33,466 nucleotides of DNA. Source: Planctomycetaceae bacterium (GTDB taxonomy: Bacteria > Planctomycetota > Planctomycetia > Pirellulales > Pirellulaceae). The DNA is taken from NCBI GenBank assembly GCA_002862205.1, contig PKCN01000041.1, positions 1 to 33,466 on the forward strand, written 5' to 3'. The stretch's first letter is position 1, and the number at the start of each line of letters is the position of its first letter. The notes beneath the pieces are model-generated. The model saw only the letters and a program-made list of their open reading frames with translations, searched no databases and was not told where the DNA came from. This document shows, piece after piece, positions 1 to 7,523 of the stretch. The translations under genes were made by a program, and so were the position numbers.

Positions 1-45
1 CTTCTCAGAACAATGCTTCTCAGAACAATGCTTCTCAGAACAATG
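1..45 (+). repeat. 15-bp tandem repeat, three perfect copies, inside the dnaX linker
   Basis: Three identical 15-bp units (1-15, 16-30, 31-45) sit head to tail and may continue upstream of the window. The period is a multiple of three and encodes the pentapeptide SQNNA three times in the dnaX frame. The repeat therefore lengthens a hydrophilic Asn/Gln/Ser linker without breaking the frame. Confidence 0.95.
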
Positions 46-491
46 CTTCGAATGATCAAGCCTCCTCTCACAAGCATGTGAGTTCGACCAGCCAATGGAA
101 TCAGCCAGAAGCCCAGAAGGTCTGGCAGGCAGCTCTTGGCGACCTTGAATCGATGACCGAAGCTTTTGCCCGCATGGTCAGTAAAGTCTTCGCAGTCGGG
201 ACTCATCAACTACGACTGGAATTCCCTGCCAATGGAAACTTGGCGATGAAACGTTGCGAATTGCCGGAGCACCGCAACACGATCACAACAGCGGTATCAC
301 ATCATGCCGGACGCGAGATCATCCTGGACTACTTCCTTGCCGAACCGGTTGCGGACCCCAAGAAAGCCGAGACCCCTGGAAACAAGCCATCCCGTGTCCA
401 GCGGATGCGGGAAATCGAAACAAACGAATTTGTCAAATCCTGCATTGAGCTTTTCAACGCAGAGATTGTTCGCATCGACAGAGTCAACTGA
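1..491 (+). CDS. dnaX: DNA polymerase III subunit gamma/tau, C-terminal part (partial at window start)
   Basis: The reading frame is open from base 3 to the TGA at 489-491, so this is the 3' end of a gene that begins outside the window. A GTG at 78 is inside the frame and is unlikely to be the true start. The visible protein begins with a low-complexity SQNNA-rich linker and continues into a globular tail of about 130 residues (VWQAALGDLESMTEAFARMVSK...). This tail resembles the C-terminal region of planctomycete clamp-loader gamma/tau subunits. The ATPase domains would lie upstream and are not visible. The identification rests mainly on context: dnaX-ybaB-recR is a widely conserved gene order, and ybaB follows after 41 bp. 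Expected role is ATP-driven loading of the sliding clamp and organisation of the replicative polymerase. A different protein sharing this slot is possible but less likely. Confidence 0.75.
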   Translation, partial: SQNNASQNNASQNNASNDQASSHKHVSSTSQWNQPEAQKVWQAALGDLESMTEAFARMVSKVFAVGTHQLRLEFPANGNLAMKRCELPEHRNTITTAVSHHAGREIILDYFLAEPVADPKKAETPGNKPSRVQRMREIETNEFVKSCIELFNAEIVRIDRVN

Positions 492-532
492 ATCAAAACA
501 ACAACCCATTCCAACCTCAGAAGGAATCAAGA

Positions 533-889
533 ATGTTTAAAGGACTGGGAAACCTCGGCAACATTGCATCGATGGTGGGAGCTCTTCAACAACTTCCAGA
601 GAAGATGCAGGAACTCAATGAACAGATGAAGTCTGAACGGGTCAGTGCGAGTTCACAGTGCGGGAATGTCCACATTTCCATGAACGGTGTCGGACACGTC
701 GAGGAAGTAAAGATCGAAGGCGACCTGACGGGCTCCAACCTCGAGGATGCGATTCGTGATGCCACCAATGCCGCCGGCGCCGCAGCAAAGAAGCTTTATG
801 CCGAAGCGATGAGTCAGATGGCTCGCGATATGGATCTGAACCTGCCGGGAATCGACAACCTGCTAGCCAATCTGACAGGAGGCGGTTGA
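533..889 (+). CDS. ybaB: YbaB/EbfC family nucleoid-associated protein
   Basis: This 118-residue protein has the size and pattern of the YbaB/EbfC family of small dimeric DNA-binding proteins. The N-terminal helix carries 'LPEKMQELNEQM', followed by a central beta-rich segment with 'VHISMNGVGHVEEVKIEG', then a long C-terminal helix 'AAGAAAKKLYAEAMSQMARD'. Members bind DNA with little sequence specificity and are nearly always encoded between dnaX and recR, as here. The ATG at 533 follows an AAGGAA-like ribosome site about 8 bases upstream. The stop is only 4 bp before the recR start, so the two are almost certainly co-transcribed and probably translationally coupled. The C-terminal glycines are typical. 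Confidence 0.93.
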   Translation: MFKGLGNLGNIASMVGALQQLPEKMQELNEQMKSERVSASSQCGNVHISMNGVGHVEEVKIEGDLTGSNLEDAIRDATNAAGAAAKKLYAEAMSQMARDMDLNLPGIDNLLANLTGGG

Positions 890-893
890 GAGG

Positions 894-1493
894 ATGAGTG
901 ATCATGGTGGCGCGGTTTCCGAGCTGGTCGACCAACTCGGGCGATTACCCGGAATTGGCCGTAAAAGCGCCGAGCGTTTGGCGTTTCATTTACTGAGAGT
1001 CAGCGAGACCGAGGCGCTTGCTCTGGCAGAGTCCATCCGTCGTGTCCGGCAGGATGTGCGTTACTGTGCTCAATGCTTCAACTTGTCTGAGAATGAGTTA
1101 TGCGTGATCTGCGGCGATCATAATCGCGATAGCACACGGCTCTGTGTAGTTGAGCAACCCCGTGATTTGATGAGTCTCGAGCAGGCAGGGATTTTCAAAG
1201 GTGTTTATCACGTGCTGCTGGGCCGTATCGCCCCCCTGGATGGCATAGGCCCGGACCAGCTGACCATCGACTCACTTGTCGAGAGAGTCCGAAAGGGAAA
1301 TTTTGTAGAAATTATAATGGCCACAAATCCAACCGTGGAAGGCGATGGGACCTCGCTGTACGTCAGCAACCTTTTGAGCGAATTTCCTGTAGAAATCACC
1401 CGTTTAGCCCGTGGCATCACAGCCGGAAGCGTGTTGGAATATGCCAATCGCGAGATGATTGCCGACGCTTTATCGGGAAGACAAAAGCTATAA
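894..1493 (+). CDS. recR: Recombination mediator protein RecR
   Basis: The 199-residue product is full length for RecR, which with RecO (and RecF) helps load RecA onto SSB-coated single-stranded gaps. An N-terminal helix-hairpin-helix is visible at about residues 10-35 (LGRLPGIGRKSAERLAFHLL). A C4 zinc finger follows with Cys58, Cys61, Cys70 and Cys73, then a Toprim domain from about residue 82 (LCVVEQPRDLMSLE) to about 175, including 'ATNPTVEGDGTSLY'. The C-terminal region 'TRLARGITAGSVLEYANREMIADAL' is the usual RecR tail. It starts 4 bp after ybaB with GAGAGG immediately upstream. No key residue is missing. Confidence 0.97.
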   Translation: MSDHGGAVSELVDQLGRLPGIGRKSAERLAFHLLRVSETEALALAESIRRVRQDVRYCAQCFNLSENELCVICGDHNRDSTRLCVVEQPRDLMSLEQAGIFKGVYHVLLGRIAPLDGIGPDQLTIDSLVERVRKGNFVEIIMATNPTVEGDGTSLYVSNLLSEFPVEITRLARGITAGSVLEYANREMIADALSGRQKL

Positions 1494-1588
1494 TTGGAAC
1501 GGGACTTGCATCGGTGTAGGGGCAGGCAGCTATGATGGTGCATATGCCACCGTGGCAATCATGGATTTCCCTGTCGAGAGAACCTGTC

Positions 1589-3085
1589 ATGCGGATGTCG
1601 ATGGGCCTTCAGGCCCGACAATTGCAAACCCAAAAGCTGGCCCCCCGGATGATCCAGTCGATGGAGATTCTGCAGCTGCACGCGCTGGCTTTACAGGAAC
1701 GCATCGAACAGGAGATGAATGAGAATCCGCTGCTTGAACAGCAGGAGGTCGATCCGTTAGTACCGGAGGAGGCCAATGTTGAAGTCCCCACCAAAGACAC
1801 TCGCAGTGAGAACGAGAAAGAGCTTGTCGTTGATAATGATCACGACAACAAGGAAGACTTCGAACGTTTACAGAACATGGTGTCGGAGCTTCCCAACACC
1901 TTCGACGAGTCCTTCCGACGTTCTGCGAACCGGGTGCAGGAGGATGCGGATCGACGACATGACCTGATGGCGAATGCTGTTTCACGCCCCGAATCCCTGA
2001 ATGACTTCCTGCTGCACCAATTGTCCGAGATGGACATTGATGATCGAATCGAGCAGATTGCCGAGCGGATCATCAGCACTCTCGACGCGCGTGATGGTGG
2101 ATACTTGCGGACACCGCTCGCTGACCTCTTGCCTGCCGGACACACCGAAGAAGACTTGGAATTGGCCAAACAGGCACTGGCGGTCGTGCAGTCCCTCGAG
2201 CCTGCCGGAATTGCAGCACGCAACTTGAGCGAATGCCTTCTCAAGCAGATCAAAGGCTCCTTTTCGCATCACGATGAGATGCGCACCTTAATCGAGTCTC
2301 ATCTGGAAGATCTAGCGGAAAACCGATTGCCACAAATCGCCAAGAAAACCGGCTATAGCATCGATCTGATTCAGACCGTGCGTGACGAATTGCACGTTCT
2401 GAATCCAAAGCCAGGTGCGATGTTCATGGAAACCTACGTCCCGAACGTGACTCCTGACATCATTCTCGAACAGGACGACAATGGAAACTATTGTGTAAAA
2501 CTGGACGACGACCGAGTGCCAACGCTGTTCATCAGCGAGTACTACCGCAAGCGACTGCAGGATCCCTCAAGCACCCCTGCGGAGCGTGAGTTCATCAAAG
2601 GCAAAATCAACAGCGCCCAGTGGTTGATCGATTCAATCGAGCAAAGACGCAGCACCCTCACCAAAGTCGCCCAAGCGATTGTGGAACACCAAAAACGTTT
2701 CCTTGATGAAGGCCCCGAAGTCATTGAACCGCTAAAAATGCAGCAAATCGCTGACAAAGTTGGCGTCCACGTGACAACCGTCAGTCGTGCAGTGGACGAC
2801 AAATGGATTCAGACCCCACGAGGAATCCTACCTCTGAAACGGTTCTTTGTAGGTGGAACCCAAACCGATGACGGCGAAGACGTTGCTTGGGACACCATCC
2901 GCTTGAAACTGCAGGAATTGATCGACAAGGAAGATAAAAGCGATCCCTACAGCGACGAAAAGCTTGTCGAAGAGCTCAAGAAAACCGGTATGGCAGTGGC
3001 CCGACGCACGGTTACCAAATACCGCAAACGAATGGGGATCCCCAGCAGTCGACAGCGACGTGACTGGTCGCTGTCAAAGAAATAG
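1589..3085 (+). CDS. rpoN: RNA polymerase sigma-54 factor
   Basis: This is the alternative sigma factor that directs RNA polymerase to -24/-12 promoters and needs AAA+ activators. Region I is recognisable near the N-terminus as 'KLAPRMIQSMEILQLHALAL', followed by an acidic region II, the core-binding domain, a helix-turn-helix (DKVGVHVTTVSRAVDDKW) and the RpoN box (ARRTVTKYRKRMGIPSSRQRR) close to the end. The frame is open upstream to an ATG at 1532. I prefer the ATG at 1589 because homologues begin a few residues before region I and GAGAGA lies at a usable distance; starts at 1532, 1595 and 1601 remain possible. From 1589 the protein is 498 residues, normal for the family. It lies 3' of recR on the same strand, so it may extend the dnaX-ybaB-recR transcript. 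No activator is visible in the window. Confidence 0.96.
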   Translation: MRMSMGLQARQLQTQKLAPRMIQSMEILQLHALALQERIEQEMNENPLLEQQEVDPLVPEEANVEVPTKDTRSENEKELVVDNDHDNKEDFERLQNMVSELPNTFDESFRRSANRVQEDADRRHDLMANAVSRPESLNDFLLHQLSEMDIDDRIEQIAERIISTLDARDGGYLRTPLADLLPAGHTEEDLELAKQALAVVQSLEPAGIAARNLSECLLKQIKGSFSHHDEMRTLIESHLEDLAENRLPQIAKKTGYSIDLIQTVRDELHVLNPKPGAMFMETYVPNVTPDIILEQDDNGNYCVKLDDDRVPTLFISEYYRKRLQDPSSTPAEREFIKGKINSAQWLIDSIEQRRSTLTKVAQAIVEHQKRFLDEGPEVIEPLKMQQIADKVGVHVTTVSRAVDDKWIQTPRGILPLKRFFVGGTQTDDGEDVAWDTIRLKLQELIDKEDKSDPYSDEKLVEELKKTGMAVARRTVTKYRKRMGIPSSRQRRDWSLSKK

Positions 3086-3089
3086 CGGG

Positions 3090-3180
3090 TTCTGAGAACA
3101 GAACACCGCGAACCAGTCGTTTCTGAGAACAGAACACCGCGAACCAGTCGTTTCTGAGAACAGAACACCGCGAACCAGTC
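3090..3180. repeat. 31-bp tandem repeat, nearly three copies, after rpoN
   Basis: Two perfect 31-bp copies (3090-3120, 3121-3151) are followed by a third that matches for 29 bases (3152-3180). The array starts 4 bases after the rpoN stop codon. Each unit begins TTCTGAGAACAGAA, which can itself pair (TTCTG/CAGAA). The end of the last copy forms the left arm of the hairpin at 3172-3209. Confidence 0.95.
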
Positions 3181-3209
3181 TGCAGCTAACCTGCTCTGCA
3201 GACTGGTTC
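3172..3209. terminator. 14-bp perfect inverted repeat between convergent rpoN and ECF sigma genes
   Basis: GAACCAGTCTGCAG (3172-3185) is the exact reverse complement of 3196-3209, leaving a 10-base loop. It lies between the ends of two convergent genes, which suits a transcription-ending or RNA-stabilising hairpin for both strands. There is no clear T-run on either side, so classical intrinsic termination is uncertain. Confidence 0.6.
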
Positions 3210-3266
3210 CGTTGAATACTGATGGATCGTGAACACGAAAACATCCTTCATTCCTACACCCGGTTT

Positions 3267-3848
3267 CTATACCGCCTGCATCACATCCATTTCTTTGGCA
3301 AGACGCTTACGTGCGACGTGAAGTCGACGCTTGATGGTTCCCACAGGAGCCTCGAACTGATCACTCATTTCGATCAACGACTTGCTTTGAAGGTAAAACG
3401 CCGTAAGCGTTTGTTGATCAAGTGCACCGAGTCGATCAATGCTATTCCTGATCACAGCCGCCTGCTCACGCCCTTGGGCAATATCATCAGGCGAACCAAC
3501 CGCCAAGCAGGTTGCTTCGAGGGTTTCAGGATCACAAGCGAGCGCCGCGCGACAACGAGTCAGGCGATTGATTGCCATGCGGTGAACAATTCTCCGCAAC
3601 CAGCCACCAAATGCCTCCGGCACTCGAAGTTGTTGCAGTTTTTGCATCGCTTGAACGAACACATCCTGCGCCAACTCTTCCGCCTCATCAGCGTTATGAA
3701 CTCGACGCATTGCCAACGCGACAATCGCTGGTCGGTACCTTTCAAACAATTCACCGAATGCTTCCCGATCACCAGCCTGCGCAGCCAGCACTAGTTCGGC
3801 TACCGTCTTTTCCCGTACGTTGCTTAAAGTCTCTTCTACCAATTTCAT
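3267..3848 (-). CDS. ECF-family RNA polymerase sigma factor
   Basis: This 193-residue protein has sigma-70 region 2 at about residues 34-100 (LFERYRPAIVALAMRRVHNADEAEELAQDVF..., with 'GGWLRRIVHRMAINRLTR') and sigma-70 region 4 at about 139-187 (ALDQQTLTAFYLQ..., 'APVGTIKRRLHVARKRLAKEM'). There is no region 1 or 3, as expected for the ECF class. The frame is open upstream to 4061, but the ATG at 3848 is clearly the start: it has a GGAGG (3858-3862) 9 bases upstream and the family homology begins just after it. No anti-sigma factor or sensor gene is adjacent, so its signal is unknown. It converges on rpoN. Two palindromes upstream (3950-3967, 4064-4078) are candidate control sites. Confidence 0.93.
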   Translation of the reverse strand: MKLVEETLSNVREKTVAELVLAAQAGDREAFGELFERYRPAIVALAMRRVHNADEAEELAQDVFVQAMQKLQQLRVPEAFGGWLRRIVHRMAINRLTRCRAALACDPETLEATCLAVGSPDDIAQGREQAAVIRNSIDRLGALDQQTLTAFYLQSKSLIEMSDQFEAPVGTIKRRLHVARKRLAKEMDVMQAV

Positions 3849-3949
3849 CTTTCGGTTCCTCCGATACCAGCGCACTTCGAAGCATTGCTGCAACAAAGAT
3901 TGACGCCGGATGTCCGCTCCTGAGCCAGAAGCGTTCAATATGGCTGTTG

Positions 3950-3967
3950 CACGTATTGCAATACGTG
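3950..3967. promoter_or_regulatory. 18-bp perfect palindrome upstream of the ECF sigma gene
   Basis: CACGTATTGCAATACGTG equals its own reverse complement over all 18 bases. Its near edge is about 100 bp upstream of the ECF sigma ATG, a plausible place for a dimeric regulator to bind. The regulator is unknown, and no helix-turn-helix repressor is encoded next to it. Confidence 0.5.
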
Positions 3968-4063
3968 GTTTTTCTGTCTCTTGGAATTTGCCGTTCACGA
4001 TGCCGGAGTCTTTGACATCCGACTGATGCAAACTGACAAATGGATGACAACCGCGATCCAAAG

Positions 4064-4078
4064 CATCGATAATCGATG
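4064..4078. promoter_or_regulatory. 15-base palindrome CATCGAT-A-ATCGATG
   Basis: Two 7-base arms (4064-4070 and 4072-4078) are exact reverse complements around a single A. It lies about 216 bp upstream of the ECF sigma start. It could be a second operator or chance; no function can be assigned from sequence. Confidence 0.3.
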
Positions 4079-4138
4079 TTGCGAATCATGAGGCCGCCGG
4101 AGTTGGGAACACCTGTATCGCAACCGGTCCGAGACTCA

Positions 4139-4166
4139 AGTCTCGATGTCGTTTGACATCAGGACT
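4139..4166. repeat. Imperfect inverted repeat (hairpin) in the ECF/comF gap
   Basis: The arms AGTCtcGATGTC and GACATCagGACT pair over 10 of 12 positions around a GTTT loop. It is not close to a gene end, so it does not look like an ordinary terminator. Confidence 0.45.
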
Positions 4167-4334
4167 TCAATCCTGTTTCGGCTGGCCCACGGGCACCAAC
4201 AACGAGCGTGAGAACAGGGGACCGCCCAATCAGGCGTTTCTGGTTCCCACCGAACAGTTCGCGTCGGCCCTGAGGGGCTGAAGACACAAACTGCCGCGTT
4301 GACTGCCTATGTATCCCGCATATTGCCTGCCCGT

Positions 4335-4350
4335 GTCGCCCACGGGCGAC
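4335..4350. repeat. 7-bp perfect inverted repeat GTCGCCC-AC-GGGCGAC
   Basis: The arms at 4335-4341 and 4344-4350 are exact reverse complements. A related GCCCACGGGC core occurs once more at about 4186-4195, suggesting a small repeated motif in this gap. Confidence 0.4.
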
Positions 4351-4757
4351 ATAAACAGGGCACCGAAATAGTCAGGCACACCCAGAGAATTCCGCTGTGG
4401 ACATAAATGGAGCCTCATATCGTTGACGAACGACATAACGGCCTCGATTTCACGGACTGTGGTTACAACCACGGGGCGTGTTACGGCAGTAATGACTTGT
4501 TCGAAACGCATTTGAACCTCCAAGGGCACCTTCTACGGTGCGAGAGCGGAGTACAGAAAATTAGTGAATTCGATGTTGAATCAAAAGATTCAGACATCCC
4601 CTTCCGACCTCAAGGGTATACCAGAGAGGTCGCCAAGGCCAGTGAAACCACGACCAAACGCGGGATCAAAGCCGATTGAAGGCATCGGTTCAATAGACGC
4701 TTCAGGCAAACCTAGGTTCGTTGAAAAAGCCAAAAAATTTTAAACCAGGAGATTGCA

Positions 4758-5726
4758 ATGGTCCAAAATGGAAAATTAATGGACCTGCAACAGCGGGTTT
4801 CTGTCGGAATCACCTCCGTCACGGATCTGATTTGGCCGCCGTCATGCCCACTCTGCAACGATTCGCCGCCAGCAGTCACAGGGAATTCAACCGAATTCTG
4901 CAGCTGCTGTGCAGCAGCTCTGTCCGAAAGTGAAGCATTGGCTCGATTGGCATGCCGACGTTGCGGCGTGCCCCCACCCCAGGCCTCAACCAGCCCTGAG
5001 AACTCCGATTCACTTGCTTACGTCGAAACTCTGGAATCAAAAAAGGAAGCTCATTCCCGCACCCCACACGTCAAAATCAGATCTGCGTCTGCGGCAAATG
5101 GGTCCGAATCGAGCGTACACGCCAGAACCGGCAAGCACCCGAACCAATCTTTTTGGGCCCCCCCCGCCAAGTGTCTTCATTGCCACAACCAGAACTTTAC
5201 ATTCAAGACCATTTTACCTCTATGGCTTTATCGAGACCGGGTCCGAGCGGCTGTGCTGGCGGCCAAACACGCGCATCAAACGGCCCTAGGGGCGGCTCTG
5301 GGCCGTCGTTTGGGAACAAGGGTGCTGGAAGTGCAGGGCCGATCATGTGAGTTTGACCTCGTGACCTTCGTTCCATCGCATTTCACCCGACAATTCGCGA
5401 GGGGGGGAAATGGAAATCAAGTCATTGCCGAAGAAGTGGGCAGGACTCTTGGGGTGGAGTGCCGCAAACCACTCAAAATCACAAGAAGAATCCGCAAACA
5501 GGCTTGGCTGGGTGACCAGGCACGGATTGGGAATGTCAGCGGTGCGTTTTCCTTAAAAAAAAGCTATGCTTGGGGTAGAGTGTCAAGGCTGACAGGAAAA
5601 CGCATTCTGTTGATCGATGACGTGATGACGACCGGAGCGACGGCAAACGAGATTTCTCGCGTTCTGTTGGCAGCAGGCGCCCACGATGTCTGTTTAGCGG
5701 TAGTTGCCCGAGCCATACGGTCCTGA
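4758..5726 (+). CDS. comF: ComF family protein (zinc-ribbon phosphoribosyltransferase-like)
   Basis: The C-terminal half is a phosphoribosyltransferase-type domain with the PRPP-binding loop 'ILLIDDVMTTGAT' at residues 283-295 and the ComF-typical 'KITRRIRKQAWLGDQARIGNVSGAF' region at about 240-264. The N-terminus has Cys pairs for zinc binding: Cys30/Cys33, Cys48/Cys50/Cys51, Cys66/Cys69 and Cys139/Cys142. ComF proteins are linked to DNA uptake and DNA handling after uptake; the exact activity is not settled. The ATG at 4758 has AGGAG 7 bases upstream. At 322 residues it is longer than the usual ~230, because a hydrophilic stretch of about 65 residues (roughly 73-137) separates the third and fourth Cys pairs. 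The gene carries runs of C8 (5158-5165), G7 (5401-5407) and A8 (5555-5562), all in frame here. Confidence 0.9.
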   Translation: MVQNGKLMDLQQRVSVGITSVTDLIWPPSCPLCNDSPPAVTGNSTEFCSCCAAALSESEALARLACRRCGVPPPQASTSPENSDSLAYVETLESKKEAHSRTPHVKIRSASAANGSESSVHARTGKHPNQSFWAPPAKCLHCHNQNFTFKTILPLWLYRDRVRAAVLAAKHAHQTALGAALGRRLGTRVLEVQGRSCEFDLVTFVPSHFTRQFARGGNGNQVIAEEVGRTLGVECRKPLKITRRIRKQAWLGDQARIGNVSGAFSLKKSYAWGRVSRLTGKRILLIDDVMTTGATANEISRVLLAAGAHDVCLAVVARAIRS

Positions 5727-5846
5727 AAACCAGTTACCCAAAGTTCCGTGATCTAATCAAGCCAGCCATGGCAAGGCGAAAGCAGACCACAGTACCAACT
5801 CAAATTTTGCTCCAGTCCAGATCCTACATCCAGTTCAACCGAGTTC

Positions 5847-5914
5847 ATTGACCTGACAAATAAACTGACCTGACCAGTCAACTGACCCGACAAATCAACT
5901 GACCCGATAACCGC
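5847..5914. repeat. 17-bp tandem repeat, four degenerate copies, after comF
   Basis: Four 17-bp units of the form actgaccYgacaaatca occupy 5847-5863, 5864-5880, 5881-5897 and 5898-5914. Similarity is best among the middle copies. The array lies 120 bp after comF and 101 bp before the DUF502 gene. There is no gene in the 289-bp gap. Confidence 0.85.
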
Positions 5915-6015
5915 AATGAGTCGCATCGCTCAGGCAGAGACAAACTGACCGGTTGACTTGATTTCAACGGAACAAAACAAGACCGGGAAAGCAAAATACC
6001 GCGCACGAAAGCACC

Positions 6016-7017
6016 ATGGATTCGAAAAGCAAAAAGGCGAAGAGCACCCCACCACGAAGCGGTAGTTCGCGACGAGCGATCCTGCGTGGTTTGGGGATTG
6101 TCCTGCCACCCCTGCTGACGATCGTTGTTCTGATCTGGGCTTGGAACACAATCGAAACCTATGTGCTTCGACCGATCGAATCAGGCGTGCAGCATGCGAT
6201 TGTGTGGAGCATTCCGGACAAGACATTCAGCGATCTGCCCAAGGGTGCAATCGCGAACAGCGTTGGCAAAACCGATGGATTTCTCTACAACGGCACCGAG
6301 TACATCCCCGGGCCGACGGGCCGTCGCTACTTGCCTGACTATGTCAAGAAACTAGTCGATGACCAGAGCGACTATTTCGGGGCTTACTCCCCACCGCCAA
6401 CCAGTGCCAATGCTTATTGGCATCGCTACGTCCAACTCAGATACATGCCTCGGTGGCAAGTTGTTCCAATCTTCGTTTGTGTATTCACAATCGTACTCTA
6501 CTTCCTGGGACGTCTGTTCACGCTTGGAATGGGACGCTGGTTTGTCAAAGGCTTTGACCATGCCATTTTGAGCATTCCCGTGGTCAACAAGGTGTACGGA
6601 AGTGTCAAACAAGTGACTGACTTTGCGTTCAGTGAGCGAGATATCGAATTCAATCGTGTTGTTGCCATCCAGTACCCAAGAGAAGGAATTTGGTCACTTG
6701 GCTTTGTCACAGGAGACAGCATGCGGGAAATCGCGGAGGCAACGGGCGAGCAGATGCTGAGCGTTCTGATGCCTACCAGTCCGATGCCAATGACAGGCTT
6801 CACTGTCACAGTCAAGAAAAGTGAAGCCATTGATTTGAACCTGACCGTGGATGAGGCGATTCAATTCGTTGTCAGTTGTGGCGTGGTCGTTCCCAACCAA
6901 CAGCGGGTCGACACTCTGGTCGCGAACCACAAATCTGACACCACAGCACCTGCAGCGATCCTTCCGCCGAACATCAACGATGACTTCTCGGAGCCGACCT
7001 CCCAGCCACAATCGTGA
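6016..7017 (+). CDS. DUF502 family integral membrane protein
   Basis: The 333-residue protein has two strong membrane segments, at about residues 22-46 (GLGIVLPPLLTIVVLIWAW) and 149-170 (VVPIFVCVFTIVLYFLGRLF). A conserved soluble part typical of DUF502 (COG2928) follows: 'IPVVNKVYGSVKQVTDF', 'VVAIQYPREGIWSLGFVTGD' and 'VLMPTSPMPMTGFTVTV'. The function of the family is unknown. The region between the two membrane segments is longer than in most bacterial members, about 100 residues, and includes Tyr/Pro-rich sequence. The ATG at 6016 begins a clean hydrophilic, positively charged N-terminus; its ribosome site is weak. The C-terminal 40 residues are low complexity. Confidence 0.9.
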   Translation: MDSKSKKAKSTPPRSGSSRRAILRGLGIVLPPLLTIVVLIWAWNTIETYVLRPIESGVQHAIVWSIPDKTFSDLPKGAIANSVGKTDGFLYNGTEYIPGPTGRRYLPDYVKKLVDDQSDYFGAYSPPPTSANAYWHRYVQLRYMPRWQVVPIFVCVFTIVLYFLGRLFTLGMGRWFVKGFDHAILSIPVVNKVYGSVKQVTDFAFSERDIEFNRVVAIQYPREGIWSLGFVTGDSMREIAEATGEQMLSVLMPTSPMPMTGFTVTVKKSEAIDLNLTVDEAIQFVVSCGVVVPNQQRVDTLVANHKSDTTAPAAILPPNINDDFSEPTSQPQS

Positions 7018-7246
7018 GTACTCCTGGCGGCAGAGTAGAACAGCTGGAAGGCAGAATCGCCCAAACACAGGTGTGAAATCGGGGCCATCTGGCCGGCCGC
7101 GGTCTCGGCCCCAGTTCTGGGAACTTCGGCAGGGCTAGTTCGAGAGCCCACCCATGCCTCTCTAAATGACCCAGATTCCCGATCTCCGGCCCCGCAACCG
7201 AGAACAAGCCTACCCGAATAGCCATCTCTGCGGGTATCCTATCGAT

Positions 7247-7447
7247 ATGGCGGTAGACTTTAGCGAATCGATTCTCTCCCCCACCTTGCTGCTCTGGCTC
7301 GGTGGCGTGTTAATCGCTGCAGTTCTGATGTTGAGCTTGATGAATCGACGCCGTACGAACCTCACTGACAGCCTGCGTGAGTTCGTTGACAAGAACAACC
7401 CGGTGGCAGGCGATTCGCCGCCCTCTGATGACGACACATCAGATTGA
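7247..7447 (+). CDS. Small single-pass membrane protein of unknown function
   Basis: The 66-residue product has one hydrophobic helix at about residues 10-32 (LSPTLLLWLGGVLIAAVLMLSL), then an Arg-rich stop-transfer (NRRR), then an acidic, Ser/Pro/Asp-rich tail. The frame is open upstream to 7166. I chose the ATG at 7247 because it begins just before the membrane helix; its ribosome site is poor, and a 93-residue form from 7166 is possible. It ends 76 bp before miaB on the same strand and could share its transcript. I do not recognise the family. Confidence 0.55.
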   Translation: MAVDFSESILSPTLLLWLGGVLIAAVLMLSLMNRRRTNLTDSLREFVDKNNPVAGDSPPSDDDTSD

Positions 7448-7523
7448 CCGGGACGTGCTCTGCAGCACCTGAGACTTGTTCAGCATACAGCTGAACAAGC
7501 GAGACCCTAGATTGCTTGTGAAC

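Larger units (their letters stand above)
3849..4757. other. 909-bp non-coding region between the ECF sigma gene and comF
   Basis: I find no convincing coding sequence here. Short open frames on both strands lack domain signatures and good ribosome sites. The region holds the two palindromes upstream of the ECF gene. It also has hairpin-forming stretches: AGTC..GATGTC-GTTT-GACATC..GACT at 4139-4166, the nearly uninterrupted GTCGCCC-AC-GGGCGAC at 4335-4350, and GCACC-TTCTAC-GGTGC at about 4527-4542. It must contain divergent promoters for the ECF gene and comF. Decayed coding sequence or a structured RNA cannot be ruled out. Confidence 0.6.

Noticed and set aside
3090-3180. A CRISPR-like array
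   Set aside because: The 31-bp units abut directly with no unique spacers, and no cas genes are visible.
3222-3794. A 190-codon + strand open frame
   Set aside because: It is antisense to the ECF sigma gene, which has strong homology and a GGAGG ribosome site.
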